From the NCBI GenBank assembly GCA_963613665.1, contig CAVEAL010000003.1, forward strand, positions 1 to 64,000: DNA of 64,000 nt, given 5' to 3'. The notes below the pieces were generated by a model. The model worked only from the letters and a program-made list of their open reading frames with translations, was not told where the DNA came from and ran no database searches. The stretch's first letter is position 1. Each line of letters begins with the position of its first letter. The stretch is from F23-B02 sp963613665 (lineage in GTDB: Bacteria; Bacillota; Clostridia; Oscillospirales; Oscillospiraceae). Of this stretch, positions 48,551 to 56,751 are shown piece by piece. The position numbers were made by a program, and so were the translations under genes.

Positions 48551-48579
48551 AGTATAAACCGCTCGCCGCAGAATTACAA
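48551..48579 (-). promoter_or_regulatory. Promoter of the ATP-grasp gene
   Basis: On the minus strand TTGTAA (48574-48579), 17 bases, TATACT (48551-48556). Confidence 0.65.
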
Positions 48580-48642
48580 TAGTTACACGGCACCGTCCGG
48601 AAATTTTACAAAACGTTCTGTTGGCAGGCTGTCTGTTTTTAG

Positions 48643-48671
48643 TTGTAATGAAAGATAGGTTGTGTTAAAAT
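48643..48671 (+). promoter_or_regulatory. Promoter of ruvCAB
   Basis: TTGTAA at 48643-48648, 17 bases, TAAAAT at 48666-48671, about 25 bases before ruvC. Confidence 0.65.
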
Positions 48672-48693
48672 AAATATTCAGGATGTGATATAC

Positions 48694-49209
48694 ATGCGTA
48701 TCTTGGGTATTGACCCCGGACTTGCCACGGTCGGCTTTTCGGTCGTGGATACGGACAAGAGCAAAATGAAGCTCGTGACCTGCGGAGTTATAAGCACACC
48801 GGCGCACACTTCGCTTTCAAGCAGGCTTGACAGGATATTCTGTGATATGAACGAGCTTATAAGCACTTTCTCGCCGGACGTTATGTCTGTTGAGGAGCTT
48901 TTTTTCAACACGAATATTACTACCGGCATATCCGTTGCTCATGCACGCGGTGTTATTCTGCTCGCCGCATACCGTGCAGGCGTAAGAGTGTTTGAGTACA
49001 CTCCGCTTCAGGTAAAGCAAGCCGTCGTCGGCTATGGCAGAGCCGAAAAAAATCAGGTCATTGATATGGTAAAGCGCATACTCGCTCTGCCGTCAGCTCC
49101 GAAGCCCGATGATGCTGCCGACGCTGTTGCACTTGCCATATGCCATGCGCGCAGCAGCACCTCACTACTTAGCCGAAAGGAAGATGAAGGACTGTGTTCT
49201 ACCATTTAA
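48694..49209 (+). CDS. ruvC: Holliday junction endonuclease RuvC
   Basis: 171 residues of RuvC length. Active-site acidic residues appear in ILGIDPGLATVGF (Asp near the start), VEELFFNTNITTG (Glu) and APKPDDAADAVALAICHA (two Asp). It cleaves Holliday junctions with the RuvAB motor. ATG 48694 follows AGGATG; a GTG nine bases upstream is also open. It overlaps ruvA by 16 bases. Confidence 0.96.
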   Translation: MRILGIDPGLATVGFSVVDTDKSKMKLVTCGVISTPAHTSLSSRLDRIFCDMNELISTFSPDVMSVEELFFNTNITTGISVAHARGVILLAAYRAGVRVFEYTPLQVKQAVVGYGRAEKNQVIDMVKRILALPSAPKPDDAADAVALAICHARSSTSLLSRKEDEGLCSTI

Positions 49210-49796
49210 ACGGAGTTGTTTCGGATATTGATCTGAACCTCGCCGTTATTGACTGCGCCGGTGTCGGCTATGCCGTAAATACGACAACATATACGCTGTC
49301 AAGGCTGAAGCTCGGCGAAAAGGCAAAACTGTATATCTCCGAATGTATAAAGGAGGACAGCTTTGAGCTTTACGGCTTTGCCTCGCTCAGCGAAAAGCGC
49401 TGCTTTGAAATGCTGCTGTCGGTATCCGGTATCGGCCCTAAGGCCGCGCAGTCGATATTGTGCGCCGTAACGCCGGAGGGACTTGCGCTTGCCGTAATGA
49501 ACGGAGACGATAAGGCTATAAGCGCGGCTCAGGGCGTAGGAAAAAAGATAGCCCAGCGCGTTATACTCGAACTCAAGGATAAGGTGGCCAAGCAATTGGG
49601 CGGCTCGGTAGAATATGAAATGCCTGCCGTTGTTGCGCAGACGGCCGCCGGAAGCAAAAACAAAAGCGATGCAGTAGCCGCGCTCACGGTGCTCGGCTAC
49701 GGTACGGCGGATATAAACGCCGCTCTGAAGGGGCTGGATATAAACGGCATGGAAACCGAGCAGATAGTCAAGACTGCGCTGAAAAACCTTATGTAG
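49194..49796 (+). CDS. ruvA: Holliday junction branch-migration protein RuvA
   Basis: 200 residues, three-domain RuvA: OB fold at the start (MFYHLNGVVSDIDLNLAVIDCAGVGYAVN), paired helix-hairpin-helix motifs (LLSVSGIGPKAAQSIL and ISAAQGVGKKIAQRVI) and a C-terminal RuvB-binding domain (SDAVAALTVLGYGTADI). It starts with GTG inside the end of ruvC. Confidence 0.96.
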   Translation: MFYHLNGVVSDIDLNLAVIDCAGVGYAVNTTTYTLSRLKLGEKAKLYISECIKEDSFELYGFASLSEKRCFEMLLSVSGIGPKAAQSILCAVTPEGLALAVMNGDDKAISAAQGVGKKIAQRVILELKDKVAKQLGGSVEYEMPAVVAQTAAGSKNKSDAVAALTVLGYGTADINAALKGLDINGMETEQIVKTALKNLM

Positions 49797-49808
49797 GGGA
49801 AAGAATAA

Positions 49809-50852
49809 ATGAGTATAAACTTTTCGGAAGGTCTGGAGGAGACTCCCGTAGTGACGAGTTCTTCGGTGCTGCCGGAGGATGCGGGCGAGGGAAGCCTCAG
49901 ACCGAGAACGATAAACGAATATATAGGGCAGGAGAAGGCCAAGGATAACCTCAGCGTTTTCATTGATGCCGCGCGCCTGCGAAATGAACCGCTCGACCAT
50001 GTTCTGCTGCACGGCCCCCCGGGTCTGGGAAAAACGACCCTTGCGGCGGTCATTGCAAATGAGATGGGCGTAAATATGCGTATAACCTCCGGCCCTGCGA
50101 TTGAAAAGCCGGGCGATCTCGTTGCAATGCTGACGAACCTTAACGAGGGCGATATACTTTTCGTCGATGAGATACACAGGCTCAACCGCGCCTATGAGGA
50201 GATTCTCTATCCCGCAATGGAGGACTATGCGATAGATATAATCCTCGGCAAGGGACCCTCGGCTAACTCGCTGCACCTTGAGCTGCCCAGGTTCACACTC
50301 ATCGGAGCAACGACCCGCTCGGGTCAGCTCACGGCGCCGCTGCGCGACCGTTTCGGCGTAACTCTCAGGCTTGAGCTGTATACTGTCGATGAGCTTCGTC
50401 GCATTGTCCAGCGCTCGGCCGATATTCTCGACATAGAGATAGAGCGTGACGGCGCAGTTGAGATAGCGTCGCGCTCGCGCGGAACGCCGCGCATAGCGAA
50501 CAGAATGCTGCGGCGTGTGCGCGACTTTGCACAGGTCAGGGCCGACGGCGTTATAACTAAGGATGTTGCCGATATGGCGCTGTCACGGCTCGAGGTCGAT
50601 AAAAGCGGCCTTGACTCGCTTGACAGAAGGATGCTGCGCAGCATTATCGAGTATTATAACGGAGGGCCTGTCGGGCTTGAGACGCTGGCGGCGACAATAA
50701 ATGAGGATTCGGTCACGCTTGAGGACGTGTATGAGCCATACCTGCTTCAGCAGGGATTTCTCACGCGCACGCCGCGCGGCCGCTGCGTAACGCGCAAAAC
50801 CTATGAGCATCTCGGCATCCAACAACTCGGGCAGCAGGAAATTGACATATAG
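49809..50852 (+). CDS. ruvB: Holliday junction branch-migration helicase RuvB
   Basis: 347 residues, AAA+ motor: Walker A GPPGLGKTT, Walker B LFVDEIHRL, sensor 1 region IGATTRSGQL, and the C-terminal winged-helix DNA-binding domain (RTPRGRCVTRKTYEHLG). It drives branch migration with RuvA. It starts 12 bases after ruvA; TAA GGGAAAG-type ribosome site precedes the ATG. Confidence 0.97.
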   Translation: MSINFSEGLEETPVVTSSSVLPEDAGEGSLRPRTINEYIGQEKAKDNLSVFIDAARLRNEPLDHVLLHGPPGLGKTTLAAVIANEMGVNMRITSGPAIEKPGDLVAMLTNLNEGDILFVDEIHRLNRAYEEILYPAMEDYAIDIILGKGPSANSLHLELPRFTLIGATTRSGQLTAPLRDRFGVTLRLELYTVDELRRIVQRSADILDIEIERDGAVEIASRSRGTPRIANRMLRRVRDFAQVRADGVITKDVADMALSRLEVDKSGLDSLDRRMLRSIIEYYNGGPVGLETLAATINEDSVTLEDVYEPYLLQQGFLTRTPRGRCVTRKTYEHLGIQQLGQQEIDI

Positions 50853-50899
50853 CACTCCGTTTTCTTATGAAATTTCGGTATTTTTTCACTGTATTTATA

Positions 50900-50927
50900 T
50901 TGACTTTCAACAAATTTGAGATATAAT
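50900..50927 (+). promoter_or_regulatory. Promoter of the sigH-like gene
   Basis: TTGACT at 50900-50905, 16 bases, TATAAT at 50922-50927. Confidence 0.75.
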
Positions 50928-50961
50928 AAAGTAGTATTGTTGGAAGTAATAGTGGTTTCAT

Positions 50962-51591
50962 ATGAACATATACACTGACTTAGAAGATAATGCCCTGCAA
51001 AAGCTTGCCGTCAATGGCGACAGCTATGCCGAGGAAGAGCTCGTTTCCCGATACATGCGTCTTGTGCGCGTCTGCGCACGCCCCTTGTTTTTGGCAGGGG
51101 GAGAGAGCGAAGACCTTATCCAGGAGGGAATGTTTGGTCTGCTTTCGGCTGTAAGGCAGTATAAGCCCGAGCATAATGCATCGTTCAAGACCTTTGCCGA
51201 ATGGTGCATAAGGAACAGACTTCGCTCGGCTGTGAAATCGGCTTCCAGCTTAAAACATGATCCGCTTAATAATCGCGTACCTTTAGAGTCGATACTCTCG
51301 GATGAATCCCAGACCCAGGCAGTTATATGCTCTGAATTTTTTCAGAAATCTCCTGAAGAGCAGGTTCTGGCAAGAGAGAATAAAAAGTACACAGAACAGT
51401 TATATTTATCCTTGGTCAATATGCTTTCCAAATACGAAAAAGCCGTTTTGAGCTATTATCTTGAAGGCTTCAGCTATAAGGATATAGCGCGTCTGGCAGG
51501 TAAGGGCGATAAAGCTGTTGACAATGCGATACAAAGGATAAGGCGCAAAACGGCGCAAATGCTTAAATCAGGCGATATCAGCAATAGCTGA
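50962..51591 (+). CDS. sigH: RNA polymerase sigma factor, SigH-like
   Basis: 209 residues. Region 2 has GESEDLIQEGMFGLLSAVRQYKPEHNASFKTFAEWCIRNRLRSAVKSA, and region 4 is the helix-turn-helix with LEGFSYKDIARLAGKGDKAVDNAIQRIRRK. The layout, length and motif order match SigH, the transition-state factor that directs early sporulation genes, rather than ECF sigma factors. Monocistronic, with its own promoter. The ribosome site is poor (AAGTAATAGTGG), which may mean regulated translation. Confidence 0.88.
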   Translation: MNIYTDLEDNALQKLAVNGDSYAEEELVSRYMRLVRVCARPLFLAGGESEDLIQEGMFGLLSAVRQYKPEHNASFKTFAEWCIRNRLRSAVKSASSLKHDPLNNRVPLESILSDESQTQAVICSEFFQKSPEEQVLARENKKYTEQLYLSLVNMLSKYEKAVLSYYLEGFSYKDIARLAGKGDKAVDNAIQRIRRKTAQMLKSGDISNS

Positions 51592-51637
51592 CGCATATAA
51601 AAGCCGACAGGCGAGATTTTCAAAGAGAGGATTTACA

Positions 51638-51916
51638 ATGTACGAAGACAAGACCTTAATTTGCAAAGAATGTGGTCAGGAGTTCGTGTTCTCCGCAGGC
51701 GAGCAGGAATTCTATGCAGAGCGCGGCTTCCAGAACGAGCCCCAGCGCTGCAAGGCATGCCGTGACGCTCGCAAGAACGCAGCACGCGGTCCCCGTGAGT
51801 TCTTCACCGCAGTTTGCGCAGCTTGCGGCGGCGAGGCAAAGGTTCCTTTTGAGCCCAAGTCCGACCGTCCCGTATACTGCAGCGAATGCTTTGCAAAGAT
51901 GAAGGAACAGGCCTGA
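51638..51916 (+). CDS. Small zinc-ribbon protein
   Basis: 92 residues with two four-cysteine zinc knuckles: CKECGQEF ... CKACRDARK in the first half and CAACGGEAKVPF ... CSECFAKM in the second. This resembles the zinc-ribbon/probable zinc-binding-domain family common in Clostridia. Codons are strongly biased (GCA, CGC, AAG, few ATA), like the oxidoreductase operon, so it is probably made in large amounts. Function unknown. It follows the sigma gene but seems separate, with a terminator after it. Confidence 0.88.
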   Translation: MYEDKTLICKECGQEFVFSAGEQEFYAERGFQNEPQRCKACRDARKNAARGPREFFTAVCAACGGEAKVPFEPKSDRPVYCSECFAKMKEQA

Positions 51917-51940
51917 GACCTAAAGGTTCAGGTATAGAGT

Positions 51941-51972
51941 GGGACGTCCTCACGACGTCCCGTTCTTTATTT
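51941..51972 (+). terminator. Terminator of the zinc-ribbon gene
   Basis: 7-bp arms GGGACGT / ACGTCCC with a 7-base loop, followed by a T-rich stretch. Confidence 0.75.
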
Positions 51973-52002
51973 TGCAAAATCTTATGATTGGAGATACGAA
52001 CA

Positions 52003-52221
52003 ATGGAAATGCTTAAGATTATGGATATCAGCAGAGAAACCGTTATTTCGGAGATACTGTCTAATTTCCCCGAAGCTATGCCCAAGTTCCAGGAGCTCGG
52101 AATGCATTGCCTCGGCTGTGCACTTGCAACCGCCGAAAGCCTCGAGCAGGCATGCGCGGCACATGGCGTTGATCCCGACGAGTTCATCGTTGAGCTCAAG
52201 GCATATCTGTTGGCTCTGTAA
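52003..52221 (+). CDS. DUF1858 domain protein
   Basis: 72 residues consisting only of the DUF1858 domain: KIMDISRETVISEILSNFPEAMPKFQELGMHCLGCALATAESLEQAC. The CxxC pair (CLGC) is the family's conserved feature, probably for metal or redox binding. ATG 52003 follows TTGGAG; the frame at 51988 is rejected. Unknown partner; the family is often linked to hybrid-cluster or redox proteins in anaerobes. Confidence 0.9.
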   Translation: MEMLKIMDISRETVISEILSNFPEAMPKFQELGMHCLGCALATAESLEQACAAHGVDPDEFIVELKAYLLAL

Positions 52222-52233
52222 GAAAGAGTAAGA

Positions 52234-52261
52234 CGAAAAGCCGGGTCGTTCCGGCTTTTCG
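52234..52261 (+). terminator. Hairpin between DUF1858 gene and trmK
   Basis: 11-bp arms CGAAAAGCCGG / CCGGCTTTTCG; no real T run after it, so termination may be partial. Confidence 0.6.
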
Positions 52262-52279
52262 CCGTATATGGAGAAAATT

Positions 52280-52981
52280 ATGGGCAGCAGACTTGAACTA
52301 ATAGCCTCGCTGGCGTCAAAAGGGCGCGGCGTTGTCGATATCGGAACGGATCATGCAATATTGCCGGTCATGCTCCGGCGTATGGGATACGGCGGCTATA
52401 TCGCAGCGAGCGATGTGAACGAAGGCCCGCTTGAAAAAGCCGAACGCGGGCTTTATGATGCCGGAATCGACGATGTTGAGCTCGTTCTCTGTGACGGGCT
52501 CGCAGGCATCGACGCAGCTCGTGTGGATACGATCATTGTAGCAGGTATGGGCGGAGATACGATAACTGGCATACTTGACCGCGGACTGTACGACATGACG
52601 CAGTGGGCAAAGCGCAGCGACTATAAGCTCGTTCTTCACCCGGTGACAAAGCCTGAGATACTCAGATACTGGCTCACTAACAACGGCTTTGCCATAACAA
52701 ACGAGACGTATGTTGAGGATAACAATATCCTGTGCCAGATCATATGCGCCGAGCCCGGCGAGAGTGTGAGATATAAGGATGCAGAGCTTTTTGTAGGAAA
52801 AAACGAGCTCGTAAACGGCTCGCCGTACTTTGAAGCAGTGCTCGACAAGCACCTGAAGCGCTTCAGATCGGCCGTAAGAGGCCTGGAAAGAGCAAACGAT
52901 GTATCCTTGGATGCATGGAGAAAGCTCATTGCGAATATGATATGTGAACTTGAGCAGATGAAGGGAGCAGCAAATGCCTGA
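52280..52981 (+). CDS. trmK: tRNA (adenine(22)-N1)-methyltransferase TrmK
   Basis: 233 residues of the TrmK family: GSRLELIASLASKGRGVVDIGTDHAILPVML (SAM motif I in VDIGTDH), AASDVNEGPLEKA, VAGMGGDTI (catalytic-region motif), LHPVTKPEILRYWLTNNGF. It methylates A22 in tRNAs for Ser and others. ATG 52280 follows GGAG; an ATG at 52268 is also in frame but that GGAG lies inside it. It overlaps the next gene by eight bases, as trmK and the Nif3-like gene do in Bacillus. Confidence 0.92.
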   Translation: MGSRLELIASLASKGRGVVDIGTDHAILPVMLRRMGYGGYIAASDVNEGPLEKAERGLYDAGIDDVELVLCDGLAGIDAARVDTIIVAGMGGDTITGILDRGLYDMTQWAKRSDYKLVLHPVTKPEILRYWLTNNGFAITNETYVEDNNILCQIICAEPGESVRYKDAELFVGKNELVNGSPYFEAVLDKHLKRFRSAVRGLERANDVSLDAWRKLIANMICELEQMKGAANA

Positions 52982-53768
52982 GGTAGGAGAAGTTTTTGAA
53001 TACTTAAACGAACTTGCGCCGGTTTCTCTGAAGATGGATTTTGACAATGTCGGTCTGCTGGTAGGGGATGCGCGTGAGGATGCAGGCAGGTGCCTTGTCG
53101 CACTGGATATTACAGACGAAGTCATTGATGAGGCGTCACAGCTCGGTGCGGATCTGATTGTGTCGCACCATCCGATAATTTTCGGCGCGCTCAAGAGCGT
53201 TACGGCTGACGATCTTGTCGGCAGAAAGATAATAGCCCTTGTGCGCAGTAATATCTCGGCAATATGCATGCACACAAACCTTGATATAGCCGAGGGCGGC
53301 GTGAACGATGCGCTTATGGCGGCCCTGTCGATTGAGCCGCAGAGCCGGCTTGAAGCCTGCGGCTATGACGCTGCCGGCAAAACGGTCGGCTGCGGCAGGA
53401 TAGGGGAGCTGTCCGAGTCCATGCCCTTTGAGGATTTTTTAAAGCTCTGCAAGAGCGCACTCCATGCAAACGGCCTCAGGTATGTATGTGCCGGACGACC
53501 GGTCAGAAAACTTGCCGTTATGGGCGGCGCGGGAGGCTCAAGCCTCATGGATGCGGTAAGCGCCGGATGCGATACCTATGTCACGAGTGACATTAAATAC
53601 AATAGCTTCCTTGACGCAAAGGAGCTCGGCATAAATCTCATTGATGCCGACCATTTCTGCACCGAAAATGTTGTTGTGCCGGTGCTTGCCGAGAAACTCA
53701 GGGCAAAATTTCCGGAGCTTGATGTGCATATCTCAGGCGTGCACAGGCAGACCGTTCAATTTTTCTGA
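52974..53768 (+). CDS. Nif3-like dinuclear metal-centre protein (YqfO type)
   Basis: 264 residues with the Nif3/DUF34 pattern: LAPVSLKMDFDNVGLLVGD at the start, LIVSHHPIIFGALKSV (metal-binding His pair), CMHTNLDIAEGGVND (another His), and DADHFCTENVVVPVLAEKLR (HxxxE near the end). It lacks the inserted PII-like domain of YqfO. Family role is uncertain (possible GTP cyclohydrolase-related activity or metal handling). It overlaps trmK, and both are in one transcript. Confidence 0.93.
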   Translation: MPEVGEVFEYLNELAPVSLKMDFDNVGLLVGDAREDAGRCLVALDITDEVIDEASQLGADLIVSHHPIIFGALKSVTADDLVGRKIIALVRSNISAICMHTNLDIAEGGVNDALMAALSIEPQSRLEACGYDAAGKTVGCGRIGELSESMPFEDFLKLCKSALHANGLRYVCAGRPVRKLAVMGGAGGSSLMDAVSAGCDTYVTSDIKYNSFLDAKELGINLIDADHFCTENVVVPVLAEKLRAKFPELDVHISGVHRQTVQFF

Positions 53769-53772
53769 CAAG

Positions 53773-53801
53773 TAATATTTGTCCTCCGCGGCTCATAAAC
53801 T
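53773..53801 (+). promoter_or_regulatory. Sigma-E-like promoter of spoIVA
   Basis: TAATATT at 53773-53779 fits the sigma-E -35, then 14 bases, then CATAAACT at 53794-53801 as -10. The promoter straddles the 5' arm of a terminator-like hairpin; transcripts from it would start after that arm. Confidence 0.65.
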
Positions 53802-53831
53802 CGTACAAACGAGAAAGCTGCGGAGGTTTTT
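53783..53831 (+). terminator. Terminator hairpin containing the spoIVA ribosome site
   Basis: Arms CCTCCGCGGCT (53783-53793) and AGCTGCGGAGG (53816-53826) with an inner CTCG/CGAG hairpin, then TTTTT. GGAGG of spoIVA (53822-53826) lies in the 3' arm; ATG follows at 53834. Confidence 0.75.
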
Positions 53832-53833
53832 AT

Positions 53834-55312
53834 ATGACAAATTCCGATATTTACAAAGATATAGCCGCAAGATGCGGCGGAGCTGTCATGATCGGCGTGG
53901 TCGGGCCTGTCAGAACGGGTAAATCCACGTTCATAAAGCGCTTTATGGATACGCTGATCATACCGAATATAGAGGATGAGTACGCAAGAGAGCGCGCCCG
54001 CGATGAGCTGCCTCAGAGCGGCTCCGGCAGGACGATCATGACAGCTGAGCCTAAGTTTGTCCCGGAGGAGGCCGTGCAGATACGCTTGGGAGACGAGACC
54101 TCCTGCATGGTGCGCATGGTCGATTGCGTAGGCTACATGGTCCAGGGTGCGTCGGGACGTTTTGAGGACGGCAGCGAAAGGCTTGTAACCACTCCATGGT
54201 TCGATCACGAAGTGACGATGACGGAGGCCGCCGAGTCCGGCACACGCAAGGTCATCTGCGACCATTCCACCATCGGCCTCGTCATAACGACCGACGGCAG
54301 CATATGCGATATAGAGCGCGAGGCGTACATTGAGCCCGAAAAGCGAGTCGTTGAAGAGCTCAAAAGCATCGGAAAGCCCTTCGTTATACTTTTAAACAGC
54401 GCTGCACCGGACTCTGCCGGAGCGGTTGAGCTTGAGCGGCAGCTGAGCGAGACCTATGATGCACCGTGCATAAGGGTAAATTGTCAGTCGCTCACAGAGA
54501 GCGATATATGCGAGATAATGCGGACGGTGCTTGGACAGTTCCCGCTGTGTGAGCTTTCCGTTCGTCTGCCGGAATGGTTCTCCGCGCTAAGCAGCGAGAA
54601 TGATATGAAAACCGAGCTTTACGGAAGTCTGCTCTGCGCGTCAAGCGAGCTTTGCTGCGTGAAGGATATAAGCCGTATGCTCGTACGGATATCTGATCTG
54701 GATATTGTAAATTCTGCGTATATTGAAAACAGCGATCTGGGCAGCGGAACAATAAATATAGCGATCGATATGCCGCGCAATCTGTATTACCGCCTTATAA
54801 GTGCGGAATCGGGCGTTGAGATACTGGATGACGGAGACCTCATGAAGGTACTGCGCGAGCTGGGGCAGGTTAAGCGGGAGTATGATAATATTAAAGAAGC
54901 GCTGGATTCTGTCAGCAGAACGGGCTACGGAGTTATTATGCCGCAGGCAGACGACATACGGATCGATGAGCCGCAGCTTGTCAAACAGGGAGGGAAGTAC
55001 TCCGTCAGGCTGAAGGCTCACGCTCCTGCCGTGCACATGCTCAAAACAGGCGTAGAAGCGGTAGTAACGCCGTCCATAGGAGGCGAGGGAGCATCTGATG
55101 AGATAATAAGTTTTCTTCTGCAGGGCTTTGACGGCGATATGAGCAGGCTCTGGGAGTCAAATATATTCGGGCAGCCGTTATATGAAATAGCGCGCAGTGC
55201 AATTTCAGAGCGCCTTACGAGCCTTCCTCCAAATGCGAGAGCCAAACTTCAGGAGACACTGCAAAGGATCATAAACGAGGGCAGGGGAACGCTGATCTGC
55301 ATTCTTCTGTGA
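53834..55312 (+). CDS. spoIVA: Stage IV sporulation protein A, SpoIVA
   Basis: 492 residues, the usual SpoIVA length. The N-terminal ATPase has Walker A GPVRTGKST at about 24-32, RTIMTAEPKFVPEEAV, the FDHEVTMTEAAESGTRKVI segment and GLVITTDGSI. The C-terminal part is the conserved SpoIVA assembly domain ending ...TLQRIINEGRGTLICILL. It is the ATP-driven coat basement-layer protein made in the mother cell under sigma-E. Reading confirmed by the sigma-E-like promoter before it. Confidence 0.97.
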   Translation: MTNSDIYKDIAARCGGAVMIGVVGPVRTGKSTFIKRFMDTLIIPNIEDEYARERARDELPQSGSGRTIMTAEPKFVPEEAVQIRLGDETSCMVRMVDCVGYMVQGASGRFEDGSERLVTTPWFDHEVTMTEAAESGTRKVICDHSTIGLVITTDGSICDIEREAYIEPEKRVVEELKSIGKPFVILLNSAAPDSAGAVELERQLSETYDAPCIRVNCQSLTESDICEIMRTVLGQFPLCELSVRLPEWFSALSSENDMKTELYGSLLCASSELCCVKDISRMLVRISDLDIVNSAYIENSDLGSGTINIAIDMPRNLYYRLISAESGVEILDDGDLMKVLRELGQVKREYDNIKEALDSVSRTGYGVIMPQADDIRIDEPQLVKQGGKYSVRLKAHAPAVHMLKTGVEAVVTPSIGGEGASDEIISFLLQGFDGDMSRLWESNIFGQPLYEIARSAISERLTSLPPNARAKLQETLQRIINEGRGTLICILL

Positions 55313-55313
55313 A

Positions 55314-55353
55314 CACAAAACGAGGTGTGCAGCCGTTCACGCCTCGTTTTGTG
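55314..55353 (+). terminator. Terminator of spoIVA
   Basis: 12-bp arms CACAAAACGAGG / CCTCGTTTTGTG with an about 16-base loop containing a short further pairing (GTG/CAC). Confidence 0.8.
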
Positions 55354-55410
55354 CTATTTATTTGCTCATATTGAGATGAAAACAAGAACAATATTTATCT
55401 AAATTAATCA

Positions 55411-55439
55411 TTGAAAAAGCATTTATCAGAAGCTATAAT
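55411..55439 (+). promoter_or_regulatory. Promoter of the aspartate aminotransferase gene
   Basis: TTGAAA at 55411-55416, 17 bases, TATAAT at 55434-55439. Confidence 0.8.
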
Positions 55440-55467
55440 ATTTTTATTACTACGGAGGTGACTGATA

Positions 55468-56658
55468 ATGAAACCAGTATCTAAAATTGCGGAAGCAGTC
55501 CGCGCTTCGACAACGCTTGCTGTAGACAGCCTTGCAAAGCAGATGAAAGCCGACGGACTTGACGTTGTCGGTTTCGGCACGGGTGAGCCCGACTTTAATA
55601 CTCCCGACAATATAAACATGGCCGGTATCAAGGCCATTTGCGACGGTAAGACCAAGTATACTCCGGCGGCAGGCATAATTCCGCTGAGAAAGGCCATTGC
55701 GCAGAAGCTCAAGGACGACTGTGGCGTAGACTATGATTATACGCAGATAGTTGTTGCAAGCGGCGCAAAGCACAGCGTTTATATTGCTCTTGCAGCTATA
55801 ACTAACCCCGGTGACGAGATAATAATACCGGCTCCGTTCTGGGTCAGCTATTACGAAATGGTGCGCATGGTCGGCGGTACGCCCGTTATAGTAGAGGCCG
55901 GCGAGGAACAGGGCTTCAAGATAACGGCTGAGCAGCTCGAGGCGGCCATTACCGATAAAACCAAATGCCTCATGCTCAATAACCCCTCAAACCCCACCGG
56001 CATGATCTATTCAAAGGACGAGCTTCAGGCGATAGCCGATGTCTGCGTAAAGCACGACCTGTATATCCTTGCCGATGAGATATACTACCAGCTCATTTAC
56101 GACGGAATGGAGTTTACAAGCGTTGCAAGCCTCGGCGAGGAAGTAAAGGAGCGCACTTTGCTCATTAACGGCGTATCAAAGTCTTATGCCATGACAGGCT
56201 GGCGCGTCGGCTACTGCGCCGCAAACAAGACTCTTGCAAAGATAATGTCCAATTTTCTGAGCCACTCGACGGGCGCTCCGTCCACCATAAGCCAGTGGGC
56301 ATCAGTTGAAGCTCTCACAGGCCCGCAGGAGAGCATCGAGGCAATGCGCCTTGCGTTCCTTGAGCGCCGCGACTATATAGTCAAGCGCATCAATGAGATA
56401 CCCGGTGTAAGCTGCATAAAGCCCAACGGCGCATTCTATGTGATGATGAACATGGAAAAGCTTGTCGGCAAAACGCTCGGCGGAAAGCTCATCGAAAATG
56501 ACGACGATTTTGCCGTGGCGCTGCTGGAAAAGGCGCTCGTCGCAGTTGTTCCGTGCTCCGGCTTCGGTATGAAGAACTTTGTTCGCTGGTCGTATGCGGC
56601 TTCGATGGAAAACATTGAGAAGGGCCTCAATCGCCTTGAAAAATTCATCACCGAATGA
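55468..56658 (+). CDS. Class I aminotransferase, aspartate aminotransferase-like
   Basis: 396 residues, PLP fold-type I. Motifs: GTGEPDFNTPDNI (substrate loop), NNPSNPTGMIYSKDEL, DEIYYQLIYDG, and the Schiff-base lysine in GVSKSYAMTGWRVGYCAA. Closest in style to the Bacillus AspB/thermophilic aspartate aminotransferase subgroup. It transfers the amino group between aspartate and 2-oxoglutarate. Its stop codon is the start of an inverted repeat, TGATATAAT / ATTATATCA (56656-56687), that may act in termination or regulation. Confidence 0.92.
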   Translation: MKPVSKIAEAVRASTTLAVDSLAKQMKADGLDVVGFGTGEPDFNTPDNINMAGIKAICDGKTKYTPAAGIIPLRKAIAQKLKDDCGVDYDYTQIVVASGAKHSVYIALAAITNPGDEIIIPAPFWVSYYEMVRMVGGTPVIVEAGEEQGFKITAEQLEAAITDKTKCLMLNNPSNPTGMIYSKDELQAIADVCVKHDLYILADEIYYQLIYDGMEFTSVASLGEEVKERTLLINGVSKSYAMTGWRVGYCAANKTLAKIMSNFLSHSTGAPSTISQWASVEALTGPQESIEAMRLAFLERRDYIVKRINEIPGVSCIKPNGAFYVMMNMEKLVGKTLGGKLIENDDDFAVALLEKALVAVVPCSGFGMKNFVRWSYAASMENIEKGLNRLEKFITE

Positions 56659-56687
56659 TATAATTGTCCCAAGTGGGTATTATATCA
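56656..56687. repeat. Nested inverted repeat at the aminotransferase stop codon
   Basis: Outer 9-bp arms TGATATAAT and ATTATATCA enclose CCCA/TGGG. No T run follows on the plus strand; on the minus strand the flank is not T-rich either. Operator or weak terminator. Confidence 0.5.
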
Positions 56688-56703
56688 AAAATTGAACCAG
56701 GAC

Positions 56704-56734
56704 TGATATAAAAATCACCCCATCGACATAGCTT
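56704..56734 (+). promoter_or_regulatory. Possible sigma-E promoter of cwlD
   Basis: TGATATA at 56704-56710 as -35 (5 of 7), 16 bases, CATAGCTT at 56727-56734 as -10. Spacing is longer than usual. In Bacillus cwlD is a sigma-E gene. Confidence 0.4.
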
Positions 56735-56751
56735 GTTAGTGGGGTGATTTT
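56711..56751 (+). terminator. Hairpin directly before cwlD
   Basis: 12-bp perfect arms AAAATCACCCCA / TGGGGTGATTTT that end at the base before the GTG start of cwlD. The GGGGTGA in the 3' arm is the only ribosome site available. Confidence 0.75.
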
